Source: Granulimonas faecalis
GTDB taxonomy: Bacteria; Actinomycetota; Coriobacteriia; Coriobacteriales; Atopobiaceae
Direction of reading: 5' to 3'
DNA: 64,000 nucleotides
Assembly (NCBI RefSeq): GCF_022834715.1
Contig: NZ_BQKC01000001.1
Location: forward strand, 966,501-1,030,500
Made by a program: the position numbers and the translations under genes. The notes under the pieces are model-generated. The model made no database searches. It saw nothing but the letters and a program-made list of their open reading frames with translations, and was not told the origin of the DNA. Shown one piece after another: positions 19,307 to 28,904 of this stretch. How positions within the stretch are numbered: position 1 is the stretch's first letter; each line of letters begins with the position of its first letter.

Positions 19307-20473
19307 ATGGACCGTCGATTCGTCTACCTCGACTACGCGGCCTCGGCGCCCCTACGGCCCGAGGCAGTGGCCGCCCGCTCCGCCTACGAGGCCGAGCCCT
19401 GGGCATGCGCCAACCCGAGCTCCCTCCACACCCTCGGCCGCGAGGCCCAGGCGGCTCTCGAGGGCGCGCGGCGCACCGTGGCCGCGTGCCTGGGGTGCGG
19501 GTTCCGCCCCATGGACGTCTCGTTCTGCGGGGGCGGCACCGAGGCCAACAACCTCGGGGTCGTCGGCCTCGCCGAGGGCGCCCGCGAGCGCGACCCCGGG
19601 CGGCGCCGCGTGGTGCTGAGCGCCGTGGAGCACGACTCCGTCATCGATCTCGCCTCGCCCCTCAAGGCTCGGGGCTTCTCCGTGGACGTGGCCTCGCCCG
19701 ACCCCTCGGGCGCCGTGGGCCCCGACCGCGTGGCCCCGCTCCTGGGCGACGACGTGGCCCTCGTCTGCCTCATGGCCGCCAACAACGAGACGGGCGTCGT
19801 GCAACCCGTGCCCGCCGTCGCCGAGGCCGCCAAGGCCTCGGGCGCCCTCGTGTTCGTGGACGCCATCCAGGCGTTCGGCCGCATCCCGCTCGGGCTCTCC
19901 CCCGTGGACGGGGTCTCGATCGCCGGCCACAAGATCGGCGCCCCCCAGGGCACCGCGGCCCTGGCCGTGCGCGGCGGGGTACCCTACCGCAACCAGGAGT
20001 TCGGCGGCGGTCAGGAGGGCGGCCGGCGCCCCGGGACCCCCGACGTCGCCGGCGCCGTGGCCCTCGCAGCGGTCTCCGAGCTCTGCGTGGGCGCCATCCC
20101 CGAGGTGCGCCCCGCGGTGGCAGCCCTCGCCCGGGGGGTCTACGGGCGCCTCTGCGCGCCGGGCACGGGCATCCGGCCCACGGCCGGCGCCGAGGTGGGG
20201 GACGACCGCCTGCCCGGCATCGTGTCGGTGGTGGTGGAGGGCGTGGAGTCCGAGACCCTCATCCTCGCCCTCGACGCCGCGGGCTTCGAGGTGTCGGCCG
20301 GCTCCGCCTGCAGCTCCGGCTCCCTCGACCCGAGCCACGTGCTCACGGCCATGGGCATCCCGCGCGACCTCGCCCTGGGGTCGCTGCGCGTCTCGTTCGA
20401 CGAGCGCGTGGACCCGGCCGACCTCGACGCCTTCTGCGACGAGCTCCTGGCCGTCGTCGCGCGCTGGCGCTAG
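19307..20473 (+). CDS. cysteine desulfurase (IscS/NifS-like)
   Basis: A PLP-dependent aminotransferase-fold enzyme that takes sulfur from cysteine as a protein persulfide. PLP lysine K209 is in AGHKIGAPQG, and the persulfide-carrying C335 is in SAGSACSSGS. The motifs GGTEANNL, EHDSV and ANNETG are all in place over 388 residues. mnmA, the tRNA 2-thiouridylase that consumes such sulfur, lies just downstream, so this enzyme probably serves tRNA thiolation and Fe-S assembly. ATG 19307 follows the rpe stop by one base. Confidence 0.93.
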   Translation: MDRRFVYLDYAASAPLRPEAVAARSAYEAEPWACANPSSLHTLGREAQAALEGARRTVAACLGCGFRPMDVSFCGGGTEANNLGVVGLAEGARERDPGRRRVVLSAVEHDSVIDLASPLKARGFSVDVASPDPSGAVGPDRVAPLLGDDVALVCLMAANNETGVVQPVPAVAEAAKASGALVFVDAIQAFGRIPLGLSPVDGVSIAGHKIGAPQGTAALAVRGGVPYRNQEFGGGQEGGRRPGTPDVAGAVALAAVSELCVGAIPEVRPAVAALARGVYGRLCAPGTGIRPTAGAEVGDDRLPGIVSVVVEGVESETLILALDAAGFEVSAGSACSSGSLDPSHVLTAMGIPRDLALGSLRVSFDERVDPADLDAFCDELLAVVARWR

Positions 20474-20506
20474 GGTAGGGGGCGGGCGGCCCCGGATTCT
20501 CCCCGG

Positions 20507-20632
20507 CACCCGCGGAACGTTCTACGGGTGGTTTTTCTACCCGCGGAGGCTTCCGCGAGCGGTTTTCCCGTCCTCCGGCACCCGCAGAAGGTCCTGCGGG
20601 TGCCCTCGTACCCGTGGAAGGTCCTGCGGGTG
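20507..20632. repeat. four degenerate hairpin repeats upstream of mnmA
   Basis: Four copies of a ~24-base hairpin-forming unit start at 20507, 20538, 20579 and 20609. The clearest is CACCCGCAG, six bases, CTGCGGGTG at 20579-20602, a perfect 9-bp stem. The 20609 unit shares the AAGGTCCTGCGGGTG half, and the 20538 unit contains CGCGGA/TCCGCG arms. Spacing is 30-41 bases. The block lies between the cysteine desulfurase stop and the mnmA GTG. It could be a transcription attenuator or a small repetitive element. Confidence 0.6.
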
Positions 20633-20686
20633 GGCCGGTCGTCGCGCGGCGTCCCGTCGGGCCGCGCTTGTGGAAGGGGTGGTGGC

Positions 20687-21733
20687 GTGAGGGTTCTCGT
20701 GGGCCTGTCGGGAGGGGTGGACTCCTCCGCTACGGTGGCCCGGCTCCTGGCCCGGGGCCACGAGGTCGTGGCCGCGACGCTCGTCATGGCCCGCGGGGGC
20801 GTCCCCGTTCCGCCCGACGACGCCATGGCCCGCGCCCGGGCCCTCTGCGCCTCGCTCGGCGTGGAGCACCACGCCGTGGACGTCTCCGACGCCTTCGAGC
20901 GGCGGGTGTGCGCCCCCTTCGCCGAGGCCTACGCGGCGGGGATTACGCCGAGCCCCTGCGTGGCCTGCAACCGCTCCGTGAAGGTGGCCTCCCTCCTCGA
21001 CCTCGCCGACTCCCTCGGCTGCGACCGGGTGGCCACGGGCCACTACGTCAGGCTCGTGGCGGGCGACGACGGCGTCACCCACGTGGCCCGGGCCGAGGAC
21101 CGCTCCAAGGACCAGAGCTACTACCTCTGCGAGCTGTCCCCGGCACAGGTGGCCCGGCTCCTTGCGCCCCTCTCGGGCGCCACGAAGTCCGAGGTCAGGG
21201 CGGAGGCCCGCGCCGCCTCCCTGCCCGCCGCCGACGCCCCCGACTCCATGGGTGTGTGCTTCGCCCCCGGCGGTGACTACCGTGCGTTCCTCCGGGGGCG
21301 GCGCCCCGACGCCTTCGAGCCCGGGGACATCGTGGACGAGGAGGGGCGCGTGCTCGGCCGCCACGGTGGCATCGCCGGGTTCACCGTGGGCCAGCGCAAG
21401 GGGCTGAACATCCGCACCGGCGGCGGCCCGTGGTTCGTCTCGTCCGTGGACCCGGCCACCCGCCAGGTCCGCGTGGGCACGGGCGTGCGCCCGCTCAGGG
21501 CGTCGTTCCCACTCACCGGGGTCGTCCTCGGCCACGACCCGGCGTGGTACCGGGGGCGCGACCTCCTCGTGCAGACCCACCACCGCGGCCGCCCGGAGCC
21601 GGCGACCGTCACCGTCACCGCCCCCGGCGAGGCCCTCGTGGGGCTCGCCGGCCCCGGCACCCTCGCGGCCCCGGGCCAGACCTGCGCCGTCTACGACGGC
21701 GACACCGTGGTCGCCGGGGGTACCATAGCCTGA
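20687..21733 (+). CDS. mnmA: tRNA 2-thiouridylase MnmA
   Basis: Thiolates U34 of Lys, Glu and Gln tRNAs using ATP and a relayed persulfide. An N-terminal PP-loop ATPase has SGGVDSS at about 8-14. The two catalytic cysteines are C91 in SPCVACNRSVK and C191 in SMGVCF. Substrate residues GHYVR and KDQSYYL follow, and the C-terminal beta barrel includes FTVGQRKGL. GTG 20687 is supported by GGAAGGGG; the frame is open further upstream but runs through the hairpin repeats and has no homology there. 348 residues. Confidence 0.95.
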   Translation: MRVLVGLSGGVDSSATVARLLARGHEVVAATLVMARGGVPVPPDDAMARARALCASLGVEHHAVDVSDAFERRVCAPFAEAYAAGITPSPCVACNRSVKVASLLDLADSLGCDRVATGHYVRLVAGDDGVTHVARAEDRSKDQSYYLCELSPAQVARLLAPLSGATKSEVRAEARAASLPAADAPDSMGVCFAPGGDYRAFLRGRRPDAFEPGDIVDEEGRVLGRHGGIAGFTVGQRKGLNIRTGGGPWFVSSVDPATRQVRVGTGVRPLRASFPLTGVVLGHDPAWYRGRDLLVQTHHRGRPEPATVTVTAPGEALVGLAGPGTLAAPGQTCAVYDGDTVVAGGTIA

Positions 21734-21762
21734 CCCTCCGCCAACCCGCCGAAGGAGGCACC

Positions 21763-22557
21763 GTGCTCGTTTCCGACATCGAGGCCATGCTCTTCAGCGT
21801 TTTCCCCCGCGACCTCGCCGAGCCCTGGGACCGCGTGGGCCTCTCCGTAGGCGACCCTTCCGCCGGGGTCACCGGCGTGGCCTGCGCGCTCGACCCGCTG
21901 CCCGACACCCTGGCCCGCGCCGCGGCGCAGGGCTGCAACGTCCTCGTGACCCACCACCCGGCCTTCCTCGAGGCCCCCGGCACCGTCACGCCGTCCGTCG
22001 CCACGTCGTCGCTCGGCGGCAGCCTCGTGTGGGAGGCCGCGCGCCTGGGCGTCTCGCTCATCGCCATGCACACGAACCTCGACCGCTCCGCGGCCGCGCT
22101 GGCGGTGCCCACGCGCCTCACCAACCTGCATGCGGTCGGCAGGCTGGAGGAGCCCGACGGCTTCGGCGCCGTCCTCGACGGCGAAGGCCTCACGGCGGCG
22201 GAGCTCGCCGAGCGCTTCGGCGAGGCCTACGGCTGCCCGCCCACGCTCTACGGCGACCCGGACGCCCCCTGCACGCGGGTGGGGTTCTGCTCTGGGTCTC
22301 TCGGCGACCTCTGGGAGACCGCCGTGGCCCAGGGCTGCCAGGCCGTGGTCACGGGGGAGCTCGGCTACCATCGGGTGCTGGCCGCCGTGGAGGCCGGGTG
22401 CGCGGTTATACTGTTGGGGCACGACGTGTCGGAGCTGCCCTACGCCCGCCTGCTGGCAGCCAGTGTCGCCGAGCGCCAGGACTCGGTGCCCGTGGTGACC
22501 CTGGCGGAGGAGGCACACTGGCGCATCTGCCTCGACCCACGTTCCATAGGCCGATGA
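21763..22557 (+). CDS. Nif3-like dinuclear metal-binding protein
   Basis: A 264-residue Nif3/YqfO family protein, a toroid-forming hydrolase-like fold with a two-metal centre. Likely metal ligands are in THHPAFLE, MHTNLDRS and GHDVSELPY, with TGELGYH as the other conserved block. The family acts variously as GTP cyclohydrolase-like or DNA-associated proteins, and its role is unsettled. GTG 21763 has AAGGAGGC just upstream. The zinc-ribbon gene downstream is a very common neighbour of nif3. Confidence 0.88.
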   Translation: MLVSDIEAMLFSVFPRDLAEPWDRVGLSVGDPSAGVTGVACALDPLPDTLARAAAQGCNVLVTHHPAFLEAPGTVTPSVATSSLGGSLVWEAARLGVSLIAMHTNLDRSAAALAVPTRLTNLHAVGRLEEPDGFGAVLDGEGLTAAELAERFGEAYGCPPTLYGDPDAPCTRVGFCSGSLGDLWETAVAQGCQAVVTGELGYHRVLAAVEAGCAVILLGHDVSELPYARLLAASVAERQDSVPVVTLAEEAHWRICLDPRSIGR

Positions 22558-22601
22558 ATGCCGCCCCGCGCCCCGGGGCCGAGAATCCGAGGGGACTGCC
22601 C

Positions 22602-23315
22602 ATGACCGACGCCGACGCCCTGCGACGACTCCAAGAGATCGACCTCGAGCTCCTCCGCATCTCCAAGGAGGGCAGGGAGCTGCCCCAGCGGGCCAAGATC
22701 GATGCCGCCAAGGCCGCCCGCAAGAAGGTGGACGGCGAGCTCACCAAGATCGTGGGCCAGCGCAAGGACCTCGAGATCGAGCTCAACGACCTCGGGCACC
22801 GGCGCCGGGACTGCGAGCGCCAGCTCGACGAGATCTCGGCCTCCCAGGACGGCGCCTCCGACTACCGCGCCGCGGCCGACCTCGAGGCGCGCCTCACCAC
22901 GATCGCCAAGAAGCTCGAGCGCATCGACTTCGAGTCTGACGCCGTGACCGAGCGCCTCATCACCGCCGAGCGCGCCGAGAAGAACGCCCGCGGCCTCCAG
23001 GAGCGCCTGGACACCGAGACCGCGTCGCTCGCCGCCTCCGCCAAGGAGGCCCTGCTCGCCCTGCGCGACCGCCAGGAGGCCCTGACCCGCGAGCGTGAGT
23101 CGATCTCCGGCTCGCTGCCGCCCGAGCTGCAGCTCCGCTACATCAAGGCGAGAAAGCGCTTCGGCACCGTGGCCGTAGAGACCCTGGACGGCAATAAGCC
23201 CTCGGCCTGCCGCGTCACGCTGCAGCCGTCGCAGTACTCCGACCTCAAGCGCCGCGCCCAGCCGGTGGACGAGTGCCCCTACTGCCACCGCATCCTGATC
23301 ACCGACTTCTCCTGA
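22602..23315 (+). CDS. coiled-coil protein of the DUF164/CdsZ zinc-ribbon family
   Basis: A 237-residue protein made of a long antiparallel coiled coil (about 10-175) and a short C-terminal zinc-ribbon-like domain. Only one CxxC (DECPYCHR) is visible there; the partner pair appears degenerate (SACRVTL), so zinc binding is uncertain. ATG 22602 has GAGGGGA upstream; an earlier ATG at 22554 overlapping the nif3 stop would add 16 residues. The family is routinely found next to nif3 and its function is poorly defined. Confidence 0.82.
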   Translation: MTDADALRRLQEIDLELLRISKEGRELPQRAKIDAAKAARKKVDGELTKIVGQRKDLEIELNDLGHRRRDCERQLDEISASQDGASDYRAAADLEARLTTIAKKLERIDFESDAVTERLITAERAEKNARGLQERLDTETASLAASAKEALLALRDRQEALTRERESISGSLPPELQLRYIKARKRFGTVAVETLDGNKPSACRVTLQPSQYSDLKRRAQPVDECPYCHRILITDFS

Positions 23316-23333
23316 CCCGCGAGGTTCCGACCT

Positions 23334-24524
23334 ATGAACGTTGTTCTTGGCGTCACCGGCTGCATAGCCGCCTACAAGGCCGCCGAGGTGTGCCGCGGCC
23401 TGCAGAAGGCGGGCTGCGAGGTGCGGGTGGCCATGACCGAGGCCGCCACGCGCTTCGTGGGGACCGCCACCTTCGAGGGGCTCACCTCCGTGCCCGTGGC
23501 CAGGAACGTCTTCGACTGGCCCCCCTCTCCCATCCCGCACATCGATCTCGGCGAGTGGGCCGACGCCTTCCTCGTGTGCCCCTGCACGGCCGACGTCCTC
23601 GCCAAGCTCGCCTGCGGCATCGCGGACGACTGCCTCACCTCGGCGGCCCTCGCCACCACGGCCCCCGTGCTCGTGGCCCCGGCCATGAACGTGCATATGT
23701 GGCAGAACCCGGCCACCCAGGCCAACGTCGCCACGCTGCGCTCCCGGGGCGCAGGGGTGGTCATGCCGGTCTCGGGCCGTCTGGCCTGCGGCGACGTGGG
23801 GGAGGGCAAGCTCGCTCCCGTGGACGACGTCGTGGCCGCCGTGCTCGCGCTCCGCGACCGCCCCCTCGCCGGGACCTGCGTGCTCGTCACCGCCGGGCCC
23901 ACCCACGAGGCCATCGACCCCGTGCGCTACATCGCCAACGCCTCGTCGGGCAAGATGGGTTACGCCGTGGCGGCCGAGGCCGCGCGCCGCGGCGCCGAGG
24001 TGTGCCTGGTCTCAGGTCCCACGTCGCTTCCCTGCCCGGCGGGCGTGACGCGCGTCGACGTGGTCTCCGCGGCCGACATGCGCGACGCCGTCATGGCACG
24101 CGCCCCCTGGGCCGACGTCGCCGTGTGCGCCGCCGCCGTGGCGGACTACACCCCCGCCGCCCCAGCCGACCACAAGCTCAAGAAGGCCGAGGGGCGCCTC
24201 GGCTCGGTGGAGCTCGTGGAGACGGCCGACATCCTGGCCGGCCTCGCGGCGTCCGGGGAGGTGGGCTACGTGGTGGGCTTCGCCGCCGAGACCCGCGACC
24301 TCCTCGACAACGCCCGGGCCAAGCTCACCTCCAAGGGTGTGGACCTCCTCGTGGCCAACGACGTTTCCCGGCCCGACTCCGCCTTCGGCTCCGACACCGA
24401 CCACGTGTGGCTCGTGGACGACGCCGGCGCCGAGGAGCTCGACACCCTGACCAAGGCCGAGGTGGCCGCGGACATCTGGGACCGCGTCCAGGCCGACCTC
24501 GGCCGCGAGGGGGGTGCCGCGTGA
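23334..24524 (+). CDS. coaBC: bifunctional phosphopantothenoylcysteine decarboxylase/synthetase
   Basis: Two steps of coenzyme A synthesis. The N-terminal flavoprotein CoaC domain (to about 180) begins NVVLGVTGCIAAYKAAE and carries PAMNVHMWQNPA and the SGRLACGDVGEGK active-site region. The C-terminal CoaB domain begins VLVTAGPTHEAIDPVRYI and has SSGKMGYAVA, AVADYTP and the VGFAAET motif. 396 residues, full length. nfo overlaps its stop. Confidence 0.96.
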   Translation: MNVVLGVTGCIAAYKAAEVCRGLQKAGCEVRVAMTEAATRFVGTATFEGLTSVPVARNVFDWPPSPIPHIDLGEWADAFLVCPCTADVLAKLACGIADDCLTSAALATTAPVLVAPAMNVHMWQNPATQANVATLRSRGAGVVMPVSGRLACGDVGEGKLAPVDDVVAAVLALRDRPLAGTCVLVTAGPTHEAIDPVRYIANASSGKMGYAVAAEAARRGAEVCLVSGPTSLPCPAGVTRVDVVSAADMRDAVMARAPWADVAVCAAAVADYTPAAPADHKLKKAEGRLGSVELVETADILAGLAASGEVGYVVGFAAETRDLLDNARAKLTSKGVDLLVANDVSRPDSAFGSDTDHVWLVDDAGAEELDTLTKAEVAADIWDRVQADLGREGGAA

Positions 24525-25360
24525 TGCCGTACATCGGGTGCCACCTCTCCACCACCAAGGGCTACCGCGCCATGGGGGCCACGGCCCTCGAGATCGGGGC
24601 CGACACCTTCGCGTTCTTCCCCCGCCCGCCGCGCGGTGGCGCCATGCGCGCCCTTGACCGTGAGGACCTGGACGGCCTGCTCGCCGTCATGGGCGACAAC
24701 GGGTTCGGACCCCTCGTGGCCCACGCCCCCTACGTGTACAACCTCGCCTCGGCCAAGGACGAGGTGCGCGAGCGCACCCGGCAGACCATGGCCGAGGACA
24801 TCGAGCGCCTGGAGCTCATCCCCGGGTGCCTCTACAACTTCCACCCCGGCTCCCACGTGGGCCAGGGTGCCGAGCGGGGCGTGGAGCTTGTGGCCGAGGG
24901 CCTCAACGACGTGCTCCGCGAGGGTCAACGCACCAAGGTGCTCCTCGAGACCATGGCCGGCAAGGGCTCCGAGCTCGGCCGCTCCTTCGAGGAGCTCGCG
25001 GCCATCATCGACGCCGTGGAGCTGGACGGGCTCGTGGGCGTGTGCCTCGACACCTGCCACGTCTCCGACGGCGGCTACGACGTCGCGGCCGACCTCGGCG
25101 CCGTCCTCGACGAGTTCGACTCCGTGGTGGGGCTCGACCGCCTCATGGCGCTCCACCTCAACGACTCCAAGAACCCCGTGGGCTCCCACAAGGACCGCCA
25201 CGAGCGCCTGGGCCTGGGCACCATCGGGCTCGACCTCTTCGAGGCCGTGGTGCGCGAGCCCCGCCTGGCGGGGCTGCCCATGATCCTGGAGACCCCCAAC
25301 GACCTGGCCGGCTACGCCGAGGAGATCGCGGTCCTCCGCGCCGCCGCCGAGGAGGCGTGA
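24524..25360 (+). CDS. nfo: deoxyribonuclease IV (AP endonuclease)
   Basis: Cleaves DNA at abasic sites in base excision repair. The Nfo TIM-barrel motifs are present: IGCHLSTTKGY at the start, NFHPGSHVG, LLETMAGKG, CLDTCHVSDGGYD and LNDSKNPVGSHKDRHERLGLG, supplying the three-zinc ligands. 278 residues. ATG 24524 overlaps the coaBC stop; a GTG one codon earlier is also in frame. Confidence 0.95.
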   Translation: MPYIGCHLSTTKGYRAMGATALEIGADTFAFFPRPPRGGAMRALDREDLDGLLAVMGDNGFGPLVAHAPYVYNLASAKDEVRERTRQTMAEDIERLELIPGCLYNFHPGSHVGQGAERGVELVAEGLNDVLREGQRTKVLLETMAGKGSELGRSFEELAAIIDAVELDGLVGVCLDTCHVSDGGYDVAADLGAVLDEFDSVVGLDRLMALHLNDSKNPVGSHKDRHERLGLGTIGLDLFEAVVREPRLAGLPMILETPNDLAGYAEEIAVLRAAAEEA

Positions 25361-25364
25361 CACC

Positions 25365-27164
25365 TTGGAGATCCTCATCGGCCTCGAGGACGTGAGCCTC
25401 GAGTGGCCCGGGAAGCACGTGCTCGTGGACCAGACCGCGACGGTGGCCGCCGGCGACCGCTGCGGCATCGTGGGCCGCAACGGCGACGGCAAGTCGAGCC
25501 TCCTGCGCCTCATCGACAAGACCCTGGAGCCAGACTCCGGCCGCGTGACGTGGCGCAACGGCATCTCCGTTGGCATGCTCGGCCAGGCGGACGCCCTGGA
25601 CGACGGCGCCTCGGTGGCCGAGGCCGTCTTCGGCGACGTCCCCCGCTACGAGTGGGCGTCCGACCCCGCCTGCCGCTCGATCGCGGGGGCGCTCCTCGGC
25701 GGCATCCCCCTCGACGACACGGTGGGGCACCTCTCGGGCGGCCAGCGCCGCCGCGTGGACCTCGCCCGCGTGCTCGTGGGGCGCTGGGACGTCCTGCTCA
25801 TGGACGAGCCCACCAACCACCTCGACATGGAGGGCATCCGCTGGCTCGCCGACCACCTGCGGCACCGGTGGCCCGAGGGCCAGGGGGCGCTGCTCTGCGT
25901 GACCCACGACCGCTGGTTCCTCGACGAGGTCTGCACCTCCATGTGGGAGGTGCACGACGGGCGCATCGACCCGTTCGAGGGCGGCTACTCCGCCTACATC
26001 CAGCAGCGCGTGGAGCGCGAGCGCCAGGCCCGAAGGACCGAGGAGCGCCGCCAGAACACGCTGCGCCGCGAGCTCGCCTGGCTCTCCCGCGGGGCCCAGG
26101 CGCGCTCCTCCAAGCCCAAGTTCCGCATCAAGGAGGCCCTGGCCCTCGTGGCCGACGACCCGCCCCTGCGCAACGAGCTCGAGCTCAAGCGCCTCTCGGT
26201 GGCGCGCCTCGGCAAGCAGGTCTTCGAGCTCAAGGGGGTCGCGGCCGGCCACTCCGGCTCCGCGCCCGTGGTGAGCGGCCTCGACTGGCTCATAGGCCCG
26301 GGTGAGCGCATCGGCATCCTGGGGGCCAACGGCGCCGGGAAGACCACGCTGCTCGAGACCGTGCTCGGCAACCTTCGCCCCCTGGCGGGCACCGTCAGGC
26401 GCGGCAAGTCCGTGCGCATCGGCCGCATGGACCAGCAGCTCGAGAACTTTGGCGACAAGGGCGACTGGACCGTGGCCGATCTCCTCGGGCAGTACCGCCG
26501 CACCTGCGTCATCGGCGGGAAGGAGCAGTCCACGACGTCGCTCCTGGAGAGCCTGGGGTTCGAGTCCAAGGAGACGCTCACGCGCCTCAAGGACCTCTCG
26601 GGCGGCCAGCGCCGGCGCCTCGCGCTGCTCTGCGTGTTGCTCGAGGAGCCCAACGTCCTCGTGCTCGACGAGCCGGGCAACGACCTCGACACCGACATGC
26701 TCGCCGTCATGGAGTCGCTCCTCGACGAGTGGCCCGGCACGCTGCTGCTCGTGACCCACGACCGCTACCTCATGGAGCGCGTCACCGACGACCAGTACGC
26801 CATCGTGGGCGGCACCCTGCGCCACATGCCCGGCGGTGTGGACCAGTTCCTCGCCCTGCCGCACGCTGCCGCCGGGGGGCTCGACACCTCCGGGCCCGAG
26901 GCCGCTCCCAAGGCGGCCGCCGCGCCCGGCGCCATGACCAACTCCGAGCGCCGCGACCTCAAGCGGAGGCTCGACTCCGTGGCACGGCGCCTGGAGAGGC
27001 TCCGTGACGAGCCTGCCGCCATCGAGGCCGAGATGGCGGCGGCCGACGGCAGCGACTACGAGGCCCTCGGCGCGCTCCAGGGGCGCCTCGACGCCGCGAG
27101 GGGAGAGATCTCGTCCCTCGAGGACGAGTGGCTCGAGCTCGCCGACCGCCTGGGCGTGGAGTAG
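25365..27164 (+). CDS. ABC-F ATPase, Uup-like
   Basis: A second soluble twin-ATPase ABC-F protein (599 residues). Walker A motifs are GRNGDGKSS (near residue 36) and GANGAGKTT (near 322). Signatures LSGGQRRR occur in both halves, with Walker [11 protein letters not shown] and VLDEPGNDLD. The NDLD form and a C-terminal coiled coil from about 525 resemble Uup, linked to branched-DNA and ribosome processes in E. coli. Translation starts at TTG 25365 behind GAGGAGG; no earlier start fits. Confidence 0.87.
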   Translation: MEILIGLEDVSLEWPGKHVLVDQTATVAAGDRCGIVGRNGDGKSSLLRLIDKTLEPDSGRVTWRNGISVGMLGQADALDDGASVAEAVFGDVPRYEWASDPACRSIAGALLGGIPLDDTVGHLSGGQRRRVDLARVLVGRWDVLLMDEPTNHLDMEGIRWLADHLRHRWPEGQGALLCVTHDRWFLDEVCTSMWEVHDGRIDPFEGGYSAYIQQRVERERQARRTEERRQNTLRRELAWLSRGAQARSSKPKFRIKEALALVADDPPLRNELELKRLSVARLGKQVFELKGVAAGHSGSAPVVSGLDWLIGPGERIGILGANGAGKTTLLETVLGNLRPLAGTVRRGKSVRIGRMDQQLENFGDKGDWTVADLLGQYRRTCVIGGKEQSTTSLLESLGFESKETLTRLKDLSGGQRRRLALLCVLLEEPNVLVLDEPGNDLDTDMLAVMESLLDEWPGTLLLVTHDRYLMERVTDDQYAIVGGTLRHMPGGVDQFLALPHAAAGGLDTSGPEAAPKAAAAPGAMTNSERRDLKRRLDSVARRLERLRDEPAAIEAEMAAADGSDYEALGALQGRLDAARGEISSLEDEWLELADRLGVE

Positions 27165-27167
27165 GCC

Positions 27168-28904
27168 ATGGCGGAGCTCGCGAGGCGGTTCTTCGGCCCC
27201 TACCGGCGCTGGCTGGTGCTCGGCCCGCTCATGAAGACGCTCGAGGTGGTGTTCGACCTGCTCACGCCCCTGGTCATCGCCTGGATGATCGACTCGGGCG
27301 TGCGGCGGGGGGACGCCTCGGTGGTGACCCGCGGGGCCGTGGCCCTCGTGGCCTTCGCCTTCTGCGGGTTCGGCTTCACGCTCGTGTGCCAGAAGATGGC
27401 GTCCCTGGCGAGCCAGGGCATGGGCACCGACATCCGGCGCGAGCTCTTCGCCGCGGTCAACCGCTTCTCCTTCGCCGACGTGGACCGCTTCGGCACGCCG
27501 TCGCTCATCACCCGCATCACCAACGACGTCAACCAGCTCCAGGTGGCCGTGGCCATGCTCATCCGCCAGGTCATCCGCTGGCCGGTGCTGGCCGTGGGCG
27601 CCATCGTGTGCGCCCTGGCGCTCGACCCCGTGCTGGGGTCGGTCTTCTGCCTGTGCCTGCCGGCCACGCTGCTGGTGTTCTACCTTGTCATGCGCTGGAG
27701 CATCCCGTACTTCGTCTCCATGCAGGCCAAGCTCGACCGCATCGGCACCATCGTGCGCGAGGCCCTGGCCGGCGTGCGCGTGGTCCGCGCCTTCTCCCGC
27801 GAGGGGTTCGAGGAGCGGCGCTTCGAGCGGGCCGCGACCGACCAGGCGGCCGACGCTGTCGCGGCCGGGCGCCTCTCGGCGCTGCTCAACCCCGCCACCT
27901 TCCTCATCCTCAACGTGGGGGTGTGCGCCATCCTCTGGCTCGGTGCCGGGCAGGTCTTTGCCGGGGACCTCGAGCAGGGCGAGCTCATGGCCCTCATCGG
28001 CTACATGAACCAGGTGCTCGTGTCCGTGGCCTACATCGCCAACCTCGTGGTCATCTTCACCCGCGCCCAGGCCTCCGCCGGCCGCGTGGCCGAGGTGCTC
28101 GACTGGGAGCCCACCGTGCGCGACCCCGGCGGCCCCGTGCCCGCGCCCGTCGCGTGCGCCCCGGCCGTGGCCTTCGAGGGCGTCTCGTTCACCTACCCCG
28201 GGGGCGGCAGGCCCGCCCTCGACGGCATCACGGTGTCGATCGGCCCCGGCGAGGTCCTGGGCGTCATCGGGGGCACCGGGTCGGGCAAGTCCACCCTCGC
28301 CGACCTCGTGGGGCGCTTCTACGACGTCTCGTCCGGCTCGGTGTCCGTGCTCGGCGCCGACGTGCACGCGTGGCCCTTCGCGGGGCTCCGGTCGGCGGTG
28401 TCGTTCGTCCCCCAGGAGTCGGCACTGCTGTCCGGCACCATACGCGGCAACCTGCTGTGGCGAGACGGCTCGGCCACCGACGACGAGCTCTGGGAGGCCC
28501 TCGAGCGGGCGCAGGCCGCCGACTTCGTGCGGGGGCGCCCCGAGGGGCTCGACGCCCCGGTGGAGGCCGGCGGCAGGAACTTCTCCGGCGGCCAGCGCCA
28601 GCGCCTCTGCATCGCCCGCGCCCTCGTGGGCTCGCCGCAGGTGCTCGTCATGGACGACGCCGCCTCGGCCCTGGACTTCGCCACCGACGCCAGGCTCCGC
28701 GTTGCCCTCGGCTCCTGGGAGGGCGGCCCGGCGCGCATCGTCGTCTCGCAGCGCGTGGCCTCCGTGCGCCACGCCGACCGCATCCTCGTGCTGGACCGCG
28801 GCCGGGTGGCCGGCCTCGGCACCCACGCCGAGCTCGTGGAGACGTGCCCCGTCTACCGCGAGACGTGCCTGTCCCAGCTCGAGCGCGAGGAGGTGCTGGC
28901 ATGA
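27168..28904 (+). CDS. heterodimeric ABC exporter subunit with degenerate site
   Basis: A half-transporter (578 residues) with a six-helix membrane domain (about 15-320) and an ATPase domain. Walker A GGTGSGKST lies near residue 370 and the signature is FSGGQRQRL. Walker B ends MDDAASALD: the catalytic glutamate is replaced by aspartate, as in the non-hydrolysing half of heterodimeric exporters such as TM287/288 or LmrCD. Its partner overlaps by ATGA. Substrate unknown; multidrug or peptide export is plausible for the family. Confidence 0.9.
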   Translation: MAELARRFFGPYRRWLVLGPLMKTLEVVFDLLTPLVIAWMIDSGVRRGDASVVTRGAVALVAFAFCGFGFTLVCQKMASLASQGMGTDIRRELFAAVNRFSFADVDRFGTPSLITRITNDVNQLQVAVAMLIRQVIRWPVLAVGAIVCALALDPVLGSVFCLCLPATLLVFYLVMRWSIPYFVSMQAKLDRIGTIVREALAGVRVVRAFSREGFEERRFERAATDQAADAVAAGRLSALLNPATFLILNVGVCAILWLGAGQVFAGDLEQGELMALIGYMNQVLVSVAYIANLVVIFTRAQASAGRVAEVLDWEPTVRDPGGPVPAPVACAPAVAFEGVSFTYPGGGRPALDGITVSIGPGEVLGVIGGTGSGKSTLADLVGRFYDVSSGSVSVLGADVHAWPFAGLRSAVSFVPQESALLSGTIRGNLLWRDGSATDDELWEALERAQAADFVRGRPEGLDAPVEAGGRNFSGGQRQRLCIARALVGSPQVLVMDDAASALDFATDARLRVALGSWEGGPARIVVSQRVASVRHADRILVLDRGRVAGLGTHAELVETCPVYRETCLSQLEREEVLA

